Source: Fimbriiglobus sp.
GTDB taxonomy: Bacteria > Planctomycetota > Planctomycetia > Gemmatales > Gemmataceae
Direction of reading: 5' to 3'
Assembly: GCA_025351325.1 (NCBI GenBank)
Contig: JANXWE010000326.1
Span: 1 to 34,439 of the forward strand
Length of the DNA stretch: 34,439 nucleotides
The notes beneath the pieces are model-generated. The model was given only the letters and a program-made list of their open reading frames with translations. It searched no databases and was not told the DNA's origin. Position 1 is the stretch's first letter, and each line of letters begins with the position of its first letter. This document shows, piece by piece, positions 13,630 to 21,472 of the stretch. A program made the position numbers and the translations under genes.

Positions 13630-14664
13630 TCACACCGTCTTGTCCAGTGCCGCTCTCAGCACGTCCGCTTGGCTGGTCAGGTGCGAATAGTGCTTGTGGA
13701 CCATCGCGGTGCTGGAGTGCCCCAAAAGTCCCGCTACGTGCGAATCGGGCACACCCCGTGACAGCGCCCTCGTCGCGAAGGTGTGCCGGTAGCCGTAGGC
13801 GATCTTCTTGACGCCCGTCGCTTTTCGCAGTCGCCACATGGCGTGCGTCACATTCGCCGCCGTCCACGCCACGCCGCCGCGACTGAGCAGCAGATGACCC
13901 GCACCCACCTTCGCCGCCAAAATCTTCAATAGGTCGCAGACGGCGGGGGTAAGGAAGATCAATCGCGGTTTTCCGTGCCGGTCGTTTTTGTGAATTTTCA
14001 ACACCACCACCGAGTTCGCAACATCGAAGTTTTCGACGGTCATCGAACAAGCTTCACTCGGGCGACATCCCGTCGCCCAAAGGATTTCAAGAACGGGACG
14101 AAAGCAAGGTGCTGCCGCCGCGAGTAGCTTGCCGTGTTCCTCCGGCGTGATGACCGCGTCGGCTCGGCTTTGACCCCGTGGCTTGGCGACCTTGACGACG
14201 GGGTTTTTTTCGAGCAAATCTTGGCGCACCGCCCAGCCGAAACACGCGCCGCAAGATCGGATGCGGATCGCCTTGGTGGTGCTGTTTCCCCAACTTTTCA
14301 GGAGCCAGAGGGAGAGTTGTTGATGGGTGATCTTGCCGGCGTCCGCCGTGCCGAACTCACCTACGAGGACTTTCAAGTTGTCCGTGTAGAGTTTTACGGT
14401 AGCCGCTTTCAGGCGCGTTTCGGCATCCGCGAGAAAGGCGTCGACTAGGCTCTTCACAGTGAGCACGGGTAGGCATGGCAGAGGCGTAGGTAGGCATGGT
14501 TGAGGCTTAGGTGGTGCCCCTGTCATCCGCAGGTGCCAAGCTCGAATCGCTTCCCGTTCCGAGCTAGCCCCACGGACGCCCAAAGCGGTTTGTTTCCCAT
14601 GAATCCAGCAGTACCATGAGTTTTTCTCGTTGCGGTACCACGGTCTTCCGTTGCGTGCGGACAT
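13630..14664 (-). CDS. int: Prophage tyrosine recombinase integrase
   Basis: A 344-aa integrase from the ATG at 14664 (AGGGAG site upstream). A longer frame up to 14766 runs through the putative arm sites. An N-terminal arm-binding segment contains RPWYRNEKNSWYCWIHGKQ. It is followed by the SAM-like core-binding domain (residues about 70-160) and the catalytic domain. Catalytic residues are visible: Arg in TGCRPSEA, His and Arg in YGYRHTFATRAL, His in LLGHSS, and the Tyr nucleophile in HKHYSHL. It is closely similar in pattern to the integrase of the neighbouring element (22513-23580), in line with use of the same tRNA-Leu site. Confidence 0.95.
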   Translation of the reverse strand: MSARNGRPWYRNEKNSWYCWIHGKQTALGVRGASSEREAIRAWHLRMTGAPPKPQPCLPTPLPCLPVLTVKSLVDAFLADAETRLKAATVKLYTDNLKVLVGEFGTADAGKITHQQLSLWLLKSWGNSTTKAIRIRSCGACFGWAVRQDLLEKNPVVKVAKPRGQSRADAVITPEEHGKLLAAAAPCFRPVLEILWATGCRPSEACSMTVENFDVANSVVVLKIHKNDRHGKPRLIFLTPAVCDLLKILAAKVGAGHLLLSRGGVAWTAANVTHAMWRLRKATGVKKIAYGYRHTFATRALSRGVPDSHVAGLLGHSSTAMVHKHYSHLTSQADVLRAALDKTV

Positions 14665-14695
14665 GCCAGGAGTCTCCCTGGCAATGCGAAGTTTT

Positions 14696-14726
14696 GGTGC
14701 CCCTCGGTGCCCTTTCTGGTGCCCCT
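14696..14726 (+). repeat. GGTGCCC repeats, putative arm sites of prophage integrase
   Basis: Three copies of GGTGCCC(C)T begin at 14696, 14706 and 14718, roughly one helical turn apart. They lie between the integrase start and the tRNA-Leu gene. Similar short direct repeats flank attachment sites bound by integrase N-terminal domains. Confidence 0.45.
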
Positions 14727-14780
14727 GAGAGTGCCTACTAGGCTGGCGAACTGAGGAAAATGCCATAAGTTAGCAGCGTT

Positions 14781-14864
14781 GCGAGGGTGGCGGAATTGGC
14801 AGACGCACAAGATTTAGGTTCTTGCGGCCGCAAGGCTGTACGGGTTCAAGTCCCGTCCTTCGCA
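14781..14864 (+). tRNA. tRNA-Leu (anticodon UAG)
   Basis: The acceptor stem GCGAGGG pairs with CCTTCGC (one G-U pair). The anticodon arm CAAGA-TTTAGGT-TCTTG gives anticodon TAG, and the variable arm and T arm CGGGTTCAAGTCCCG are typical of class II tRNA. The CCA end is not encoded (CTC follows the discriminator A). The 3' 69 bases belong to the 71-bp repeat shared with 23673-23743. The gene is intact and is the attachment site of the element to its right. Confidence 0.95.
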
Positions 14865-14866
14865 CT
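14796..14866 (+). repeat. Attachment repeat, left copy (in tRNA-Leu)
   Basis: Seventy-one bases from TTGGCAGACGC to CGCACT are identical to 23673-23743. The copy runs from the D arm to two bases past the tRNA end. This is the left attachment site of the satellite-like element, with the tRNA 3' part supplied by the element. The crossover point within the repeat is not determinable from one sequence. Confidence 0.92.
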
Positions 14867-14949
14867 CAGTAGATTCGCCTGATTTCCTAAGGCTTTTGTG
14901 CAATGGCTGGGGAGTGTTGCGCTCGCCCAACAAAGCGATTGTACACCGT

Positions 14950-15014
14950 ATTCACTGTCCAAAAAGGCGAATTCACTGCCCCAAAACCGGAATTCACTGC
15001 CCCATTCACTGCAC
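14950..15014 (+). repeat. ATTCACTGCCC direct repeats, left arm sites
   Basis: Four copies of ATTCACTG(C/T)(C/A)C begin at 14950, 14971, 14992 and 15004. The first three are spaced exactly 21 bases, two helical turns. The same 11-mer occurs twice at the other end of the element (23604, 23615). They are likely arm-type binding sites for the integrase N-terminal domain. Confidence 0.7.
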
Positions 15015-15039
15015 CGGCCCTTCGGGCGGATAAGGCGAT

Positions 15040-15267
15040 GTGATGATAAATCGAGAACAACCAGCCCGCGCTGTGGCACGGCTCCGCGAAATCGCCAAGG
15101 GCATCGACGGCACAGGCACAGCCGAAAACCTAGAATATTTGGCCGAACGTATCCTTCAGAGCGACCCCCCCTCCGAGGTGGCAAAGAATCTCGACCGTCT
15201 GGCCGACGAAATCGACGGGACTTCAACTGAAACCTCAATTCGGCAAGTTGCGAATTCGCTCCGGTAG
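15040..15267 (+). CDS. Small unknown protein with internal duplication
   Basis: A 75-aa protein from the ATG at 15040 (a second ATG starts at 15043... out of the same codon line it is the next codon), with AAGG as weak ribosome binding site. The sequence has two related helical halves: LREIAKGIDGTGTAENLEYL and LDRLADEIDGTSTETSIRQV. This duplication argues that it is a real protein. It is helical and acidic, without a recognised family. It lies between the arm sites and the intergenic repeat region downstream of the Prim-Pol gene. A frame on the other strand covers the same bases but is Arg-rich and lacks these features. Confidence 0.5.
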   Translation: MMINREQPARAVARLREIAKGIDGTGTAENLEYLAERILQSDPPSEVAKNLDRLADEIDGTSTETSIRQVANSLR

Positions 15268-15305
15268 TAATTCCCGGTCGCTTTCCTTTGCGTCTATCGT
15301 TTTAA

Positions 15306-15368
15306 GTCCCCGGAATCCGAAAAGTCCCCCGACCCTGTCCCACGGACAATTCAGGGGATTTAGGGGAC
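15306..15368. repeat. GTCCCC-rich inverted repeat downstream of Prim-Pol gene, possible origin or terminator
   Basis: GTCCCCGGAATCC (15306-15318) pairs imperfectly with GGGGATTTAGGGGAC (15354-15368), with another GTCCCCC between. The right arm with its flank AATTCAGGGGATTTAGGGGAC matches, in inverse orientation, two 20-base repeats inside the Prim-Pol gene. It could be a terminator for either flanking gene or a replication-protein binding region. Confidence 0.45.
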
Positions 15369-15374
15369 GCCTTT

Positions 15375-17837
15375 CTAACGGGCTCGTCTCCAGCGAGGGT
15401 TGACCGCGTACACCTCGGGCACCGGGCCGGGACGTCCGGTGCCGGTCGGATCCATCGGCCGGATGTAGCCGTGATCGGTCAGCACTTTGAAAACGTCCGT
15501 CAACGCATCGGTGCTCGTCACGTCGCGCTTATCCTTCAGTTGCTGGAATGCCTCGGTGCGGCTGAACGCGACCTTCGCCGGGTCATCGGTGAGCCAGCGG
15601 ATCATCCGCTTCGCGATGCGGTACTTCCTCTCCGTCCATCCCGATCCGAGGCACCGGCGGCCGTGGGCCTCGAAGTAGTCGATGAGCTTGGCGGCCTTCC
15701 TCATGGTTTCCGCATCGATGGGGGAATCGGTCGGCAGTTCCCCGCACACCCGCCGAAGGCACCAGAGCAGAATGGCAAGGCGAGCGCCGTAGCCTTTCAG
15801 CTTGCTCAGCACTCCCCGGAACGGCTCGAACTTGTCGAGGGCGTTCATCCGCTGCGCGATGCTCCGGGTGAAGACTTCCCATTCGATCCGCGCTTCCGAT
15901 CCCATCTTCACGATGACTGGCCCACTCCGCTCATCGTCTGGCCCTTCGGCTTCTGCCACCATCTCGAACCCGAGCAACTCGGTGAAGACTTCGGCGTAGC
16001 CCCGCTTCAGTTCCTCCGAGACTTCGGCCCATGTCTCGCCCACCGCCTCGAACGGATCGGGGAAGCTGAAGAGGAACCGATCTACAAAGCCGTCCTCGGT
16101 GGCTTCCCCTTTGCGATTGTCCCCCCGCAACTCCGGCAGTGAACTCGGGGTCATCATCCCGGCGATGCCGACGAACGGGCTTGGGATTATCAGCGGGCCA
16201 TCGAGGTGGGTTCCCGCCCGATTGATTTTGGCCGTCGATCCGGCCCAAGCAGAGAGCCAGAACTGCTTGTCGTCACCTTTCCCACCCGCACGGTATTGGT
16301 TCATCGACAGCACGAATCCGGAGAGTTCATCCTTCACCACGATGATACCCCGTGGATTGTCGCCCAGAACCTTGGCGGCCGCTTCGGTGGTGGTGCTATC
16401 GAGTGTCGCCTGCCGGAGAACCGGGCGACGGGGTTTCTCAGGCGGTTCCCCTTCGCAACCGGCTTTCTTCCACGCCTTCAACTGTTCGTCGTACCGAGCC
16501 ATCTCGGTATCGAATGAGCAGACGGCGACTTCGTGGTTGGCCATCCACTCCGCTTCGGACTTGGCAAGTGGAGTGCATGCGTACTTCAGGCTTGCCGACT
16601 TGACAGAACCGGGCGGCGCGATCACGGCCATCCAAAAGCTAGGCGTTTCGATGTAGCCCTGTTTCACGCCGATGGCACGGCTTCTACCGATGGCGGCCCC
16701 GAGGAGCGCCAACGCGGGCACCGCGACGTAATCCACCGGAACGGCCAGCGAGAGGGCCGCTGCACCCCAGTAGTCGCACACCTTGGCCGGGAACTCGAAC
16801 AGCGGGAAGGCGGGAACCGGGGGCATCTCCGGAAGAGGCGATGGGTGTTGCCAGACCGGCACACCTAGAAAAGCGTCCCCAGAATCCCCTGAATTCGACT
16901 TCGCTTTCGCCGATGCATCTCGAAACCCGTCCCCAAAATCCCCTGAGTTCGGTCGGCCTCCCCGCTCGGGGTGGAGGTCAACGTTCAAGTAACCTCGGAG
17001 TTTGCCGAAGTCTTTCGAGTCGGCATCCTTAACCTTGTGTTCGAGGTCGGCATCCGACCACGGCGGAACACACGTCGGGTTGTAGAGATCCTTCATCAAC
17101 CCGAGGGCAGCCTCGGTATAGAGGTCGAAGCCCCAGCAAAGCGCCCGCGCCACGGCGAACGTCTGGCCGTGACCTCCCTCACCACTGACAGCGGGGTGAC
17201 ACTTGGACAAGTAGAGCTTGGCCCGGTCGATCACACCCGGACGGGATTTCGACGCGGACACTCGCACTGCGTTCGTCCGCACCCAGGCGAGCAGCCACTC
17301 CGGAGCTTCGGCCAGTTCGCGGTTCTCGATGATCGTGTACTGGCCCTTCGAGTTCACCGACGGCGGCGCCACGACATAGCCGGGGCCATCGCCGCAACCG
17401 CGAACGTCGATCTTCAGACCTCGGTGGTTCTTCCGATTCGGAATCGGCATCCCATCCGCTGGCCACTCGAAGTAGAGATGCTCTCCACCCGAACCCGAAC
17501 GAACGCGGTGCGTCGCGGGCAACGGGCCATGGTCGGCGATGAGTTGCTTCAGATCGGCAAGGCCTTCGCCGCCATCCGGCCCGAGCGCCCAGAATCCCGA
17601 GGTCGGCCCGCAGACCAAGCCGACGTTGGCGTCGGGCCAACTATTCCACCAGCGCTGAAGGACAGCCGGGTCGGTGGTGGCGTCCTTCAGTCCGCTGGGT
17701 GTGCGGGGATGTTTGCCGATGCTCCCGCACTCGGGATGTCGGCAACTGCATCTGCCGTCGGACAGTACGGATTGAAGGGGATGCACGGGCCACCCGCGTT
17801 GGGCGTATGCTTTCGCGGCGATGAGGCGGGAATTCAT
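15375..17837 (-). CDS. Satellite Prim-Pol / DUF3987 replication protein
   Basis: An 820-aa protein from the ATG at 17837, behind AGGGGGGAGCG. The N-terminal Prim-Pol domain (about residues 1-200) has the zinc-type insert CSCRHPECGSIGKHP. His lies in GGEHLYFEWP and Asp in KIDVRGCGDGPGYVVAPPS. Motif I reads ALGPDGG, so the usual D-x-D appears as G-x-D. A Gly/Ser/Asp repeat linker (about residues 300-330) leads to a DUF3987 ATPase-like domain with IAPPGSVKSASLK (P-loop-like) and VVKDELSGFVLSMN. It is the presumed replication initiator of the element, equivalent to Rep/Pri of islands. It lies downstream of the HTH and 127-aa genes, probably in one transcript. Confidence 0.9.
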   Translation of the reverse strand: MNSRLIAAKAYAQRGWPVHPLQSVLSDGRCSCRHPECGSIGKHPRTPSGLKDATTDPAVLQRWWNSWPDANVGLVCGPTSGFWALGPDGGEGLADLKQLIADHGPLPATHRVRSGSGGEHLYFEWPADGMPIPNRKNHRGLKIDVRGCGDGPGYVVAPPSVNSKGQYTIIENRELAEAPEWLLAWVRTNAVRVSASKSRPGVIDRAKLYLSKCHPAVSGEGGHGQTFAVARALCWGFDLYTEAALGLMKDLYNPTCVPPWSDADLEHKVKDADSKDFGKLRGYLNVDLHPERGGRPNSGDFGDGFRDASAKAKSNSGDSGDAFLGVPVWQHPSPLPEMPPVPAFPLFEFPAKVCDYWGAAALSLAVPVDYVAVPALALLGAAIGRSRAIGVKQGYIETPSFWMAVIAPPGSVKSASLKYACTPLAKSEAEWMANHEVAVCSFDTEMARYDEQLKAWKKAGCEGEPPEKPRRPVLRQATLDSTTTEAAAKVLGDNPRGIIVVKDELSGFVLSMNQYRAGGKGDDKQFWLSAWAGSTAKINRAGTHLDGPLIIPSPFVGIAGMMTPSSLPELRGDNRKGEATEDGFVDRFLFSFPDPFEAVGETWAEVSEELKRGYAEVFTELLGFEMVAEAEGPDDERSGPVIVKMGSEARIEWEVFTRSIAQRMNALDKFEPFRGVLSKLKGYGARLAILLWCLRRVCGELPTDSPIDAETMRKAAKLIDYFEAHGRRCLGSGWTERKYRIAKRMIRWLTDDPAKVAFSRTEAFQQLKDKRDVTSTDALTDVFKVLTDHGYIRPMDPTGTGRPGPVPEVYAVNPRWRRAR
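16875..16949. repeat. Two GTCCCCNNAATCCCCTGA repeats inside Prim-Pol linker
   Basis: Copies begin at 16875 and 16929, 54 bases apart, and encode the repeated peptide NSGDxGD in the linker between Prim-Pol and DUF3987. The same DNA motif recurs outside the coding region at 15348-15368. The repeat could be protein-level duplication or an iteron-type site. Confidence 0.5.
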
Positions 17838-17968
17838 TTCGCTCCCCCCTTCTTGCTCGGCGTACGGTCTAATGTCTGTTAGAAGCTTTTGCGGCGTGCT
17901 CAAGTGATAGTCCTCCAAAAGACCGGTGGAGTTATCCGCAGGTCTTTTCGTTTTGTGCGGGGAATGGC

Positions 17969-18352
17969 TCAGGGCAGGTCGTCGAACAGCCCGCGATCCT
18001 TTGAGCCGTAGGGGTTTTGCTTCAGTTGCTTTTCGAGGTGGGCCAGTTTGCGCCGTGCGGCAGCCTCGTTTGCGATCTGCCAGTTATTGACCGATCCGCC
18101 CTTCCGACTGATCCGATTCGAGACTTCCGCCGTTCGCTTGCCGTACGGCGTAAGAACCAACTGGATGATGCCATCCAGCTTCAGAGCGATTACAGATGGG
18201 CCGACCCACTTGCCACCGTCGCGGTAGGCTTCCCGCCGATATGCGGCGTTGGTCGCACCATTCACCGATCCGGTGCGGTTTGGCTGCCTGAGCAAGTGAG
18301 TGAGTAAGGCGAGTTGCAAGGATTTAGCTTTCGCGGCGTGCTCGGGGGTCAT
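17969..18352 (-). CDS. Unknown 127-aa protein of the satellite replication operon
   Basis: Starts at the ATG at 18352, overlapping the HTH gene stop as ATGA. The N-terminal helix LQLALLTHLLRQPNRTGSVN is followed by a compact part with GPSVIALKLDGIIQLVLTPYGKR, and a charged helical C-terminus ends in DRGLFDDLP. The central part could be a winged-helix fold but no family is recognised. Translational coupling to the HTH gene and its place before the Prim-Pol gene (131-base gap) suggest a role in replication or control of the element. Confidence 0.65.
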   Translation of the reverse strand: MTPEHAAKAKSLQLALLTHLLRQPNRTGSVNGATNAAYRREAYRDGGKWVGPSVIALKLDGIIQLVLTPYGKRTAEVSNRISRKGGSVNNWQIANEAAARRKLAHLEKQLKQNPYGSKDRGLFDDLP

Positions 18353-18573
18353 TGGGCACCCCCTTCCACGTTGGCGGTTTTGTTGCGTTCGCTCAGCCAA
18401 GCCTGCAAGTCCGCGACCGGGTAGAGAACGGTTTGACGCTTGCCAGAGCCGACGCGGACGCACGGAACATGCCCGTCTTTGGTAAGTTGCCAGAGGTGCC
18501 GGGTCGAGATGCCCAGCGCTTTCGCGGCGCTGCGAGGCCGAAGGGCCAAAGGCGGAGAATGAGCGGTCGACAT
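18349..18573 (-). CDS. HTH excisionase-family DNA-binding protein
   Basis: A 74-aa protein from the ATG at 18573. A short in-frame extension upstream is less likely. The core LRPRSAAKALGISTRHLWQL, followed by VPCVRVGSGKRQTVLYPVADLQAWLSER, is the standard MerR-like/excisionase HTH_17 layout: helix-turn-helix, basic wing, and the ending YPVxDLxAWL. In islands such proteins control excision or the replication operon. It heads the replication operon, and inverted repeats GTTCG...CGAAC lie upstream. Confidence 0.85.
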   Translation of the reverse strand: MSTAHSPPLALRPRSAAKALGISTRHLWQLTKDGHVPCVRVGSGKRQTVLYPVADLQAWLSERNKTANVEGGAQ

Positions 18574-18770
18574 GGTCAAGTAACCAACTGGTCGCTTGCC
18601 GCTTTGTGCGGCTCGCATACCCGTTGGCAGGGTGTTCGGAATGATGATCTCGAACGACCCGCCATTCGCAAGGAAACGTCTCGAAAGTCAGGCATTTGCG
18701 GGGAGAAGAAAATTCTTCGGGTGTTCGGCATCCGGCATCGAATGATCGAACACCTATTTCCGAACGAATG
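18574..18770. other. Intergenic control region with GTGTTCGG repeats
   Basis: GTGTTCGG occurs twice (from 18632 and from 18720), each followed by CGAAC downstream, forming inverted repeats. The right one, GGTGTTCG/CGAACACC (18719-18726 with 18747-18754), may be the terminator of the 303-aa gene. The left may be an operator for the HTH operon. No gene is seen here. Confidence 0.4.
18719..18754 (-). terminator. Hairpin after the 303-aa gene
   Basis: A perfect 8-bp stem with a 20-base loop begins 17 bases after the stop codon at 18771. In minus orientation it is followed by CGAAGAATTTTC, a short T-rich run. Confidence 0.45.
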
Positions 18771-19685
18771 CTATTTACTCTCCAAGTTGTCGATTGCGGG
18801 CCCATTCCTCATGAGGATCGCGGGAGTGAACTCACCGTTCAAAAGTTTGAGAGAGGCGATTAGCTTGCTACTATCCCGACAACAGGCCCGATACTTGTTA
18901 AGTCCTTTGAAGTGGGTCTTGAAGAACTCGGAAGCAGTCCCGGTCCCCACCCTCGCCAGTCTTGCGAGTTCGTTATTGCCAACAGCTTCCATATTCAGAC
19001 AGGCGCCTTCGGAATACTTGTGGTGTTGTGTCAGGGCCGCAACAAGTTTTGATTTAGCATCGCCCTTTGCAGTACCCTTTTTCCTCCGGTCAGACTCAGA
19101 CACGCTGCCCGTCTGGCCATTCTGCTCTGTTGCCTTCGGCGGAATCGGGGGCACTTTCGCCAACTGGGTCAGCATCCGGTCGATACATCCCCGACCTTCG
19201 ACTCTGGGGAACAGTTCAGCCCCCGTCGTGTTGAGCTTCGTGAGGATCGAGTTCAGCCCGCCGGGTGTTCTGGTCGGATCCAAAGGGGTTCGACCTTGTA
19301 CTGTCAGAATGTCATTCAGGGTGTCGAGCATTGGGTTCGGCCCGCCCGCCTGTCGAAGGCGAATGTCCACGACCCTGTAGGCATTCTTTGCGGCAACAGC
19401 CGCGTCGGCCAACCATTTAGCGTGGAGCCGGTACCCGCCCTCATCCCCCCGTAGGTGCTCCGAGGACAACTTGATGCGGGTACACTCCCGAATTCCAGTG
19501 GCAACTGCGGAGAATGCATTGGCCAAATCCGAGTCTAGGCCCGGCGGAGGAACAATAAGAATTCCTGAGACTAACTCATCGATTCTCCTTGTCCAGTTTG
19601 TTGTCTCAGGTGGGGATTTTTTGGATTTGGCCTTAGATTTCCCGGCGCGTTCGGATGGACCGGGCGGTGGAGACGTGTCCGACAT
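18771..19685 (-). CDS. Unknown satellite protein, 304 aa
   Basis: Starts at the ATG at 19685 with AAAGGCGAACAG upstream. An in-frame start 32 codons earlier is Pro/Arg-rich and less likely. A basic, disordered N-terminus (Lys/Ser/Pro, residues 1-30) is followed by a helical domain with ISLAND-unlike sequence RIDELVSGILIVPPPGLDSD and HAKWLADAAVAAKNAYRVVD. A disordered middle follows, and then a C-terminal domain reading LVAALTQHHKYSEGACLNME, which could be a winged helix. No family is recognised. It is the largest unknown of the element and lies upstream of its replication operon on the same strand. Confidence 0.65.
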   Translation of the reverse strand: MSDTSPPPGPSERAGKSKAKSKKSPPETTNWTRRIDELVSGILIVPPPGLDSDLANAFSAVATGIRECTRIKLSSEHLRGDEGGYRLHAKWLADAAVAAKNAYRVVDIRLRQAGGPNPMLDTLNDILTVQGRTPLDPTRTPGGLNSILTKLNTTGAELFPRVEGRGCIDRMLTQLAKVPPIPPKATEQNGQTGSVSESDRRKKGTAKGDAKSKLVAALTQHHKYSEGACLNMEAVGNNELARLARVGTGTASEFFKTHFKGLNKYRACCRDSSKLIASLKLLNGEFTPAILMRNGPAIDNLESK

Positions 19686-19911
19686 CTGTTCGCCTTTCGT
19701 GGTCGGGCCGGTCGGGGCATGGCGGGTGAAAGGCGATAACCCCGGTGCCGACCCCGACCGCTTGGCCGACATGTTTGTCAACCCCTTCGGCCGACCCGTT
19801 TCTTATTTTAACTCTACTTCCTGTCCCACAGTAACGCCAGCAGCAATAGGATATTCGTCAGCGCCGCTTGGATCACAGCGGTAGCCGATTGAATTCCCCA
19901 TAGGAGTATGT

Positions 19912-20811
19912 GTGCCTACGATGCCATGCCCGCAGTGTGGCAGTATTCTGCGGTACTCCATCGACGCGGTTGGCTCCGGGGGCCGCTGCCCAAAATGCAA
20001 AGCCGTCTTCACCTTTCCTGAACCGAAAGCGGTTGAATACGGGCCGGACAAGCCGCCGCCGATGCTTCAACTCCCTATCGCCAAAAAGGCCAGTTCCAAC
20101 TCGAAACCTCCTCCGCCTCCGAAGCCGCCAGTTGCGCCCGTCTATGTCGAAATGCCTGAAGACGACGATGATGGTGATGCCCCGGAACCAATGGGCGAAG
20201 TCGAGCCGCCGCGAATACTGATAGCAGAGTTCAACGCCGTTCGACTTCGATTCCCGAAGCTGTGCTGTTGCTGCGGACAGCGTTCGCCTGGGGCATGGTT
20301 TCAGGCATCCCATACCCGGACTCGGGGAATCCGCGTTATCAGGATGGACACAAGGACCACGGACTTTCCAATTTGCCGGAAGTGTTCGGACTGGCTTGAA
20401 GACATCGACGCCGTAATCAATCAACAGGTTGTCGCGAAGGATGATTCGGCAGAAATCAGCCGGGCCATCAGCAACGCATGGATGTTCATTATCATCGGAA
20501 TCATTTTCGCCGCCGCAATCTTCGGTATCGTCTTCATCGTCCTCGGGATCATGCAACTTAACGAAGCCGAAGGCAAAAAGCGACTAGCCCATCGGCGATT
20601 CCAAAAGCGGCAAGCGGCGTTGCAGAGACGAATGGACAGCGAAATAGACAGCGTAGTCAACGACGCTCCGGATGGAGCGTATCACCATCAGCCGGTCGAA
20701 TACGTCCAACGTTTTGGCACTGCCCACACATTCCGCTTCCGCAATCCGGCTTTCGCCGAAGCGTTTTGCAAGATGAACCAAGACAAGCTCGTTCATGTTG
20801 AGTGGGAGTAG
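19912..20811 (+). CDS. Zinc-ribbon membrane protein
   Basis: A 299-aa protein from the GTG at 19912 (AGGAG at 19902-19906). The N-terminal zinc ribbon has MPCPQCGS ... GRCPKCKAVFTF (two CxxC), followed by a Pro-rich linker (residues about 45-100). A second cysteine-rich part has LCCCCGQRSPG and CRKCSDW. A strong hydrophobic segment, AWMFIIIGIIFAAAIFGIVF, begins near residue 189, and the C-terminal domain is charged with an ending in VHVEWE. The N-terminal ribbon is a type frequent in planctomycete proteins. It lies on the strand opposite to the replication genes, as accessory cargo often does. Function is unknown, and a host-interference role is conceivable. Confidence 0.75.
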   Translation: MPTMPCPQCGSILRYSIDAVGSGGRCPKCKAVFTFPEPKAVEYGPDKPPPMLQLPIAKKASSNSKPPPPPKPPVAPVYVEMPEDDDDGDAPEPMGEVEPPRILIAEFNAVRLRFPKLCCCCGQRSPGAWFQASHTRTRGIRVIRMDTRTTDFPICRKCSDWLEDIDAVINQQVVAKDDSAEISRAISNAWMFIIIGIIFAAAIFGIVFIVLGIMQLNEAEGKKRLAHRRFQKRQAALQRRMDSEIDSVVNDAPDGAYHHQPVEYVQRFGTAHTFRFRNPAFAEAFCKMNQDKLVHVEWE

Positions 20812-20817
20812 TTGATG

Positions 20818-21354
20818 CTAACCGCCAGCGCGTTCACTAGTCACGGCACCACCTCCACTCGTCGGAATTGACAATTTCAACCTTTCGCCATTCAATAACT
20901 GATGAACCAGTTCGATGTCCTCCAAACTCACCGAAAGCGCGGTTGTTTTGGAGTCGATCTGAATCGGCGTTCCGTTTTCACCCGAGTGTTCGAGTTTTCG
21001 TTTATCCCCGTAGACTTTCGACCGAAGCCCCCGAAGCAGAAACATTAGCAACGCATCCCGATCTTCCTTGAGTGCCCGCCGACGGGCTTCCCCTTCGAGT
21101 ACGTCAATGCTCGATTCGAGGGCATTCTCCCATGCTTCGGCGAATCGGGTGGACTTGTGATGAACCCGGTAGGCCTGCATCTTCGAGATTCCGGCCAGCC
21201 GGCAGGATCGAGTCACATTCCCGGTCTTGGCCAATGCCCGCAGGAACGTTTTCCGCCATGGTCGACGTTGCTTGGCCGAAGTAACCTTGGTAACGGAGTC
21301 ATCGGCCGCATGAAGTGGGAAATGTGCTTTGTAAAATGGTGCCGGCTCGCTCAT
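20818..21354 (-). CDS. terS: Solitary terminase small subunit, Sf6-type
   Basis: A 178-aa protein with the helix-turn-helix FLRALAKTGNVTRSCRLAGI and the family pattern FAEAWENALESSIDVLEGEA followed by ALLMFLLRGLRSKVYGD. This matches Sf6-like small terminase subunits, which bind pac DNA. The element has no TerL, so it would need the large subunit of a helper phage, which is the redirecting-packaging strategy of islands. It differs in family from the P27-type TerS of the adjoining prophage. The gene lies between two + strand membrane protein genes, 7 bases from the end of the zinc-ribbon gene. Confidence 0.82.
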   Translation of the reverse strand: MSEPAPFYKAHFPLHAADDSVTKVTSAKQRRPWRKTFLRALAKTGNVTRSCRLAGISKMQAYRVHHKSTRFAEAWENALESSIDVLEGEARRRALKEDRDALLMFLLRGLRSKVYGDKRKLEHSGENGTPIQIDSKTTALSVSLEDIELVHQLLNGERLKLSIPTSGGGAVTSERAGG

Positions 21355-21472
21355 TGCTCAAAGGTATTCGGTACTCACGTTTTTGGCCATCGTGGCCGAT
21401 AGTTCAATTTGGATCTCGACGAGGTGCGATTTCCGGTTTACTATTTACTTCACTTCCTTCCCGGAGCGTGCC

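Larger units (their letters stand above)
1..14780. mobile_element. HK97-type siphoprophage, right part (left end outside window)
   Basis: The stretch carries packaging, head, connector, tail, replication, regulatory and integrase genes of a tailed temperate phage. It is cut on the left inside the tape measure gene, so tail tip, lysis and the left attachment site are not seen. The order TerS-HNH-TerL-portal-protease-capsid-connectors-tail tube-G/GT-tape measure is the HK97/lambda-type siphovirus plan. The right edge is set at the tRNA-Leu gene, 116 bases beyond the integrase start codon. No CI-like repressor or lysis gene is recognisable in the visible part. Whether the prophage is still active cannot be judged, but every visible structural gene is open. 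Confidence 0.9.

Noticed and set aside
14846-15238. 130-aa minus-strand frame at the left end of the satellite
   Set aside because: It covers the arm repeats and is Arg-rich. The + strand protein with an internal duplication is better supported.
17838-17918. Longer N-terminus for the satellite Prim-Pol protein
   Set aside because: It needs a TTG without a ribosome binding site, and the ATG at 17837 has a strong one and begins at the family N-terminus.
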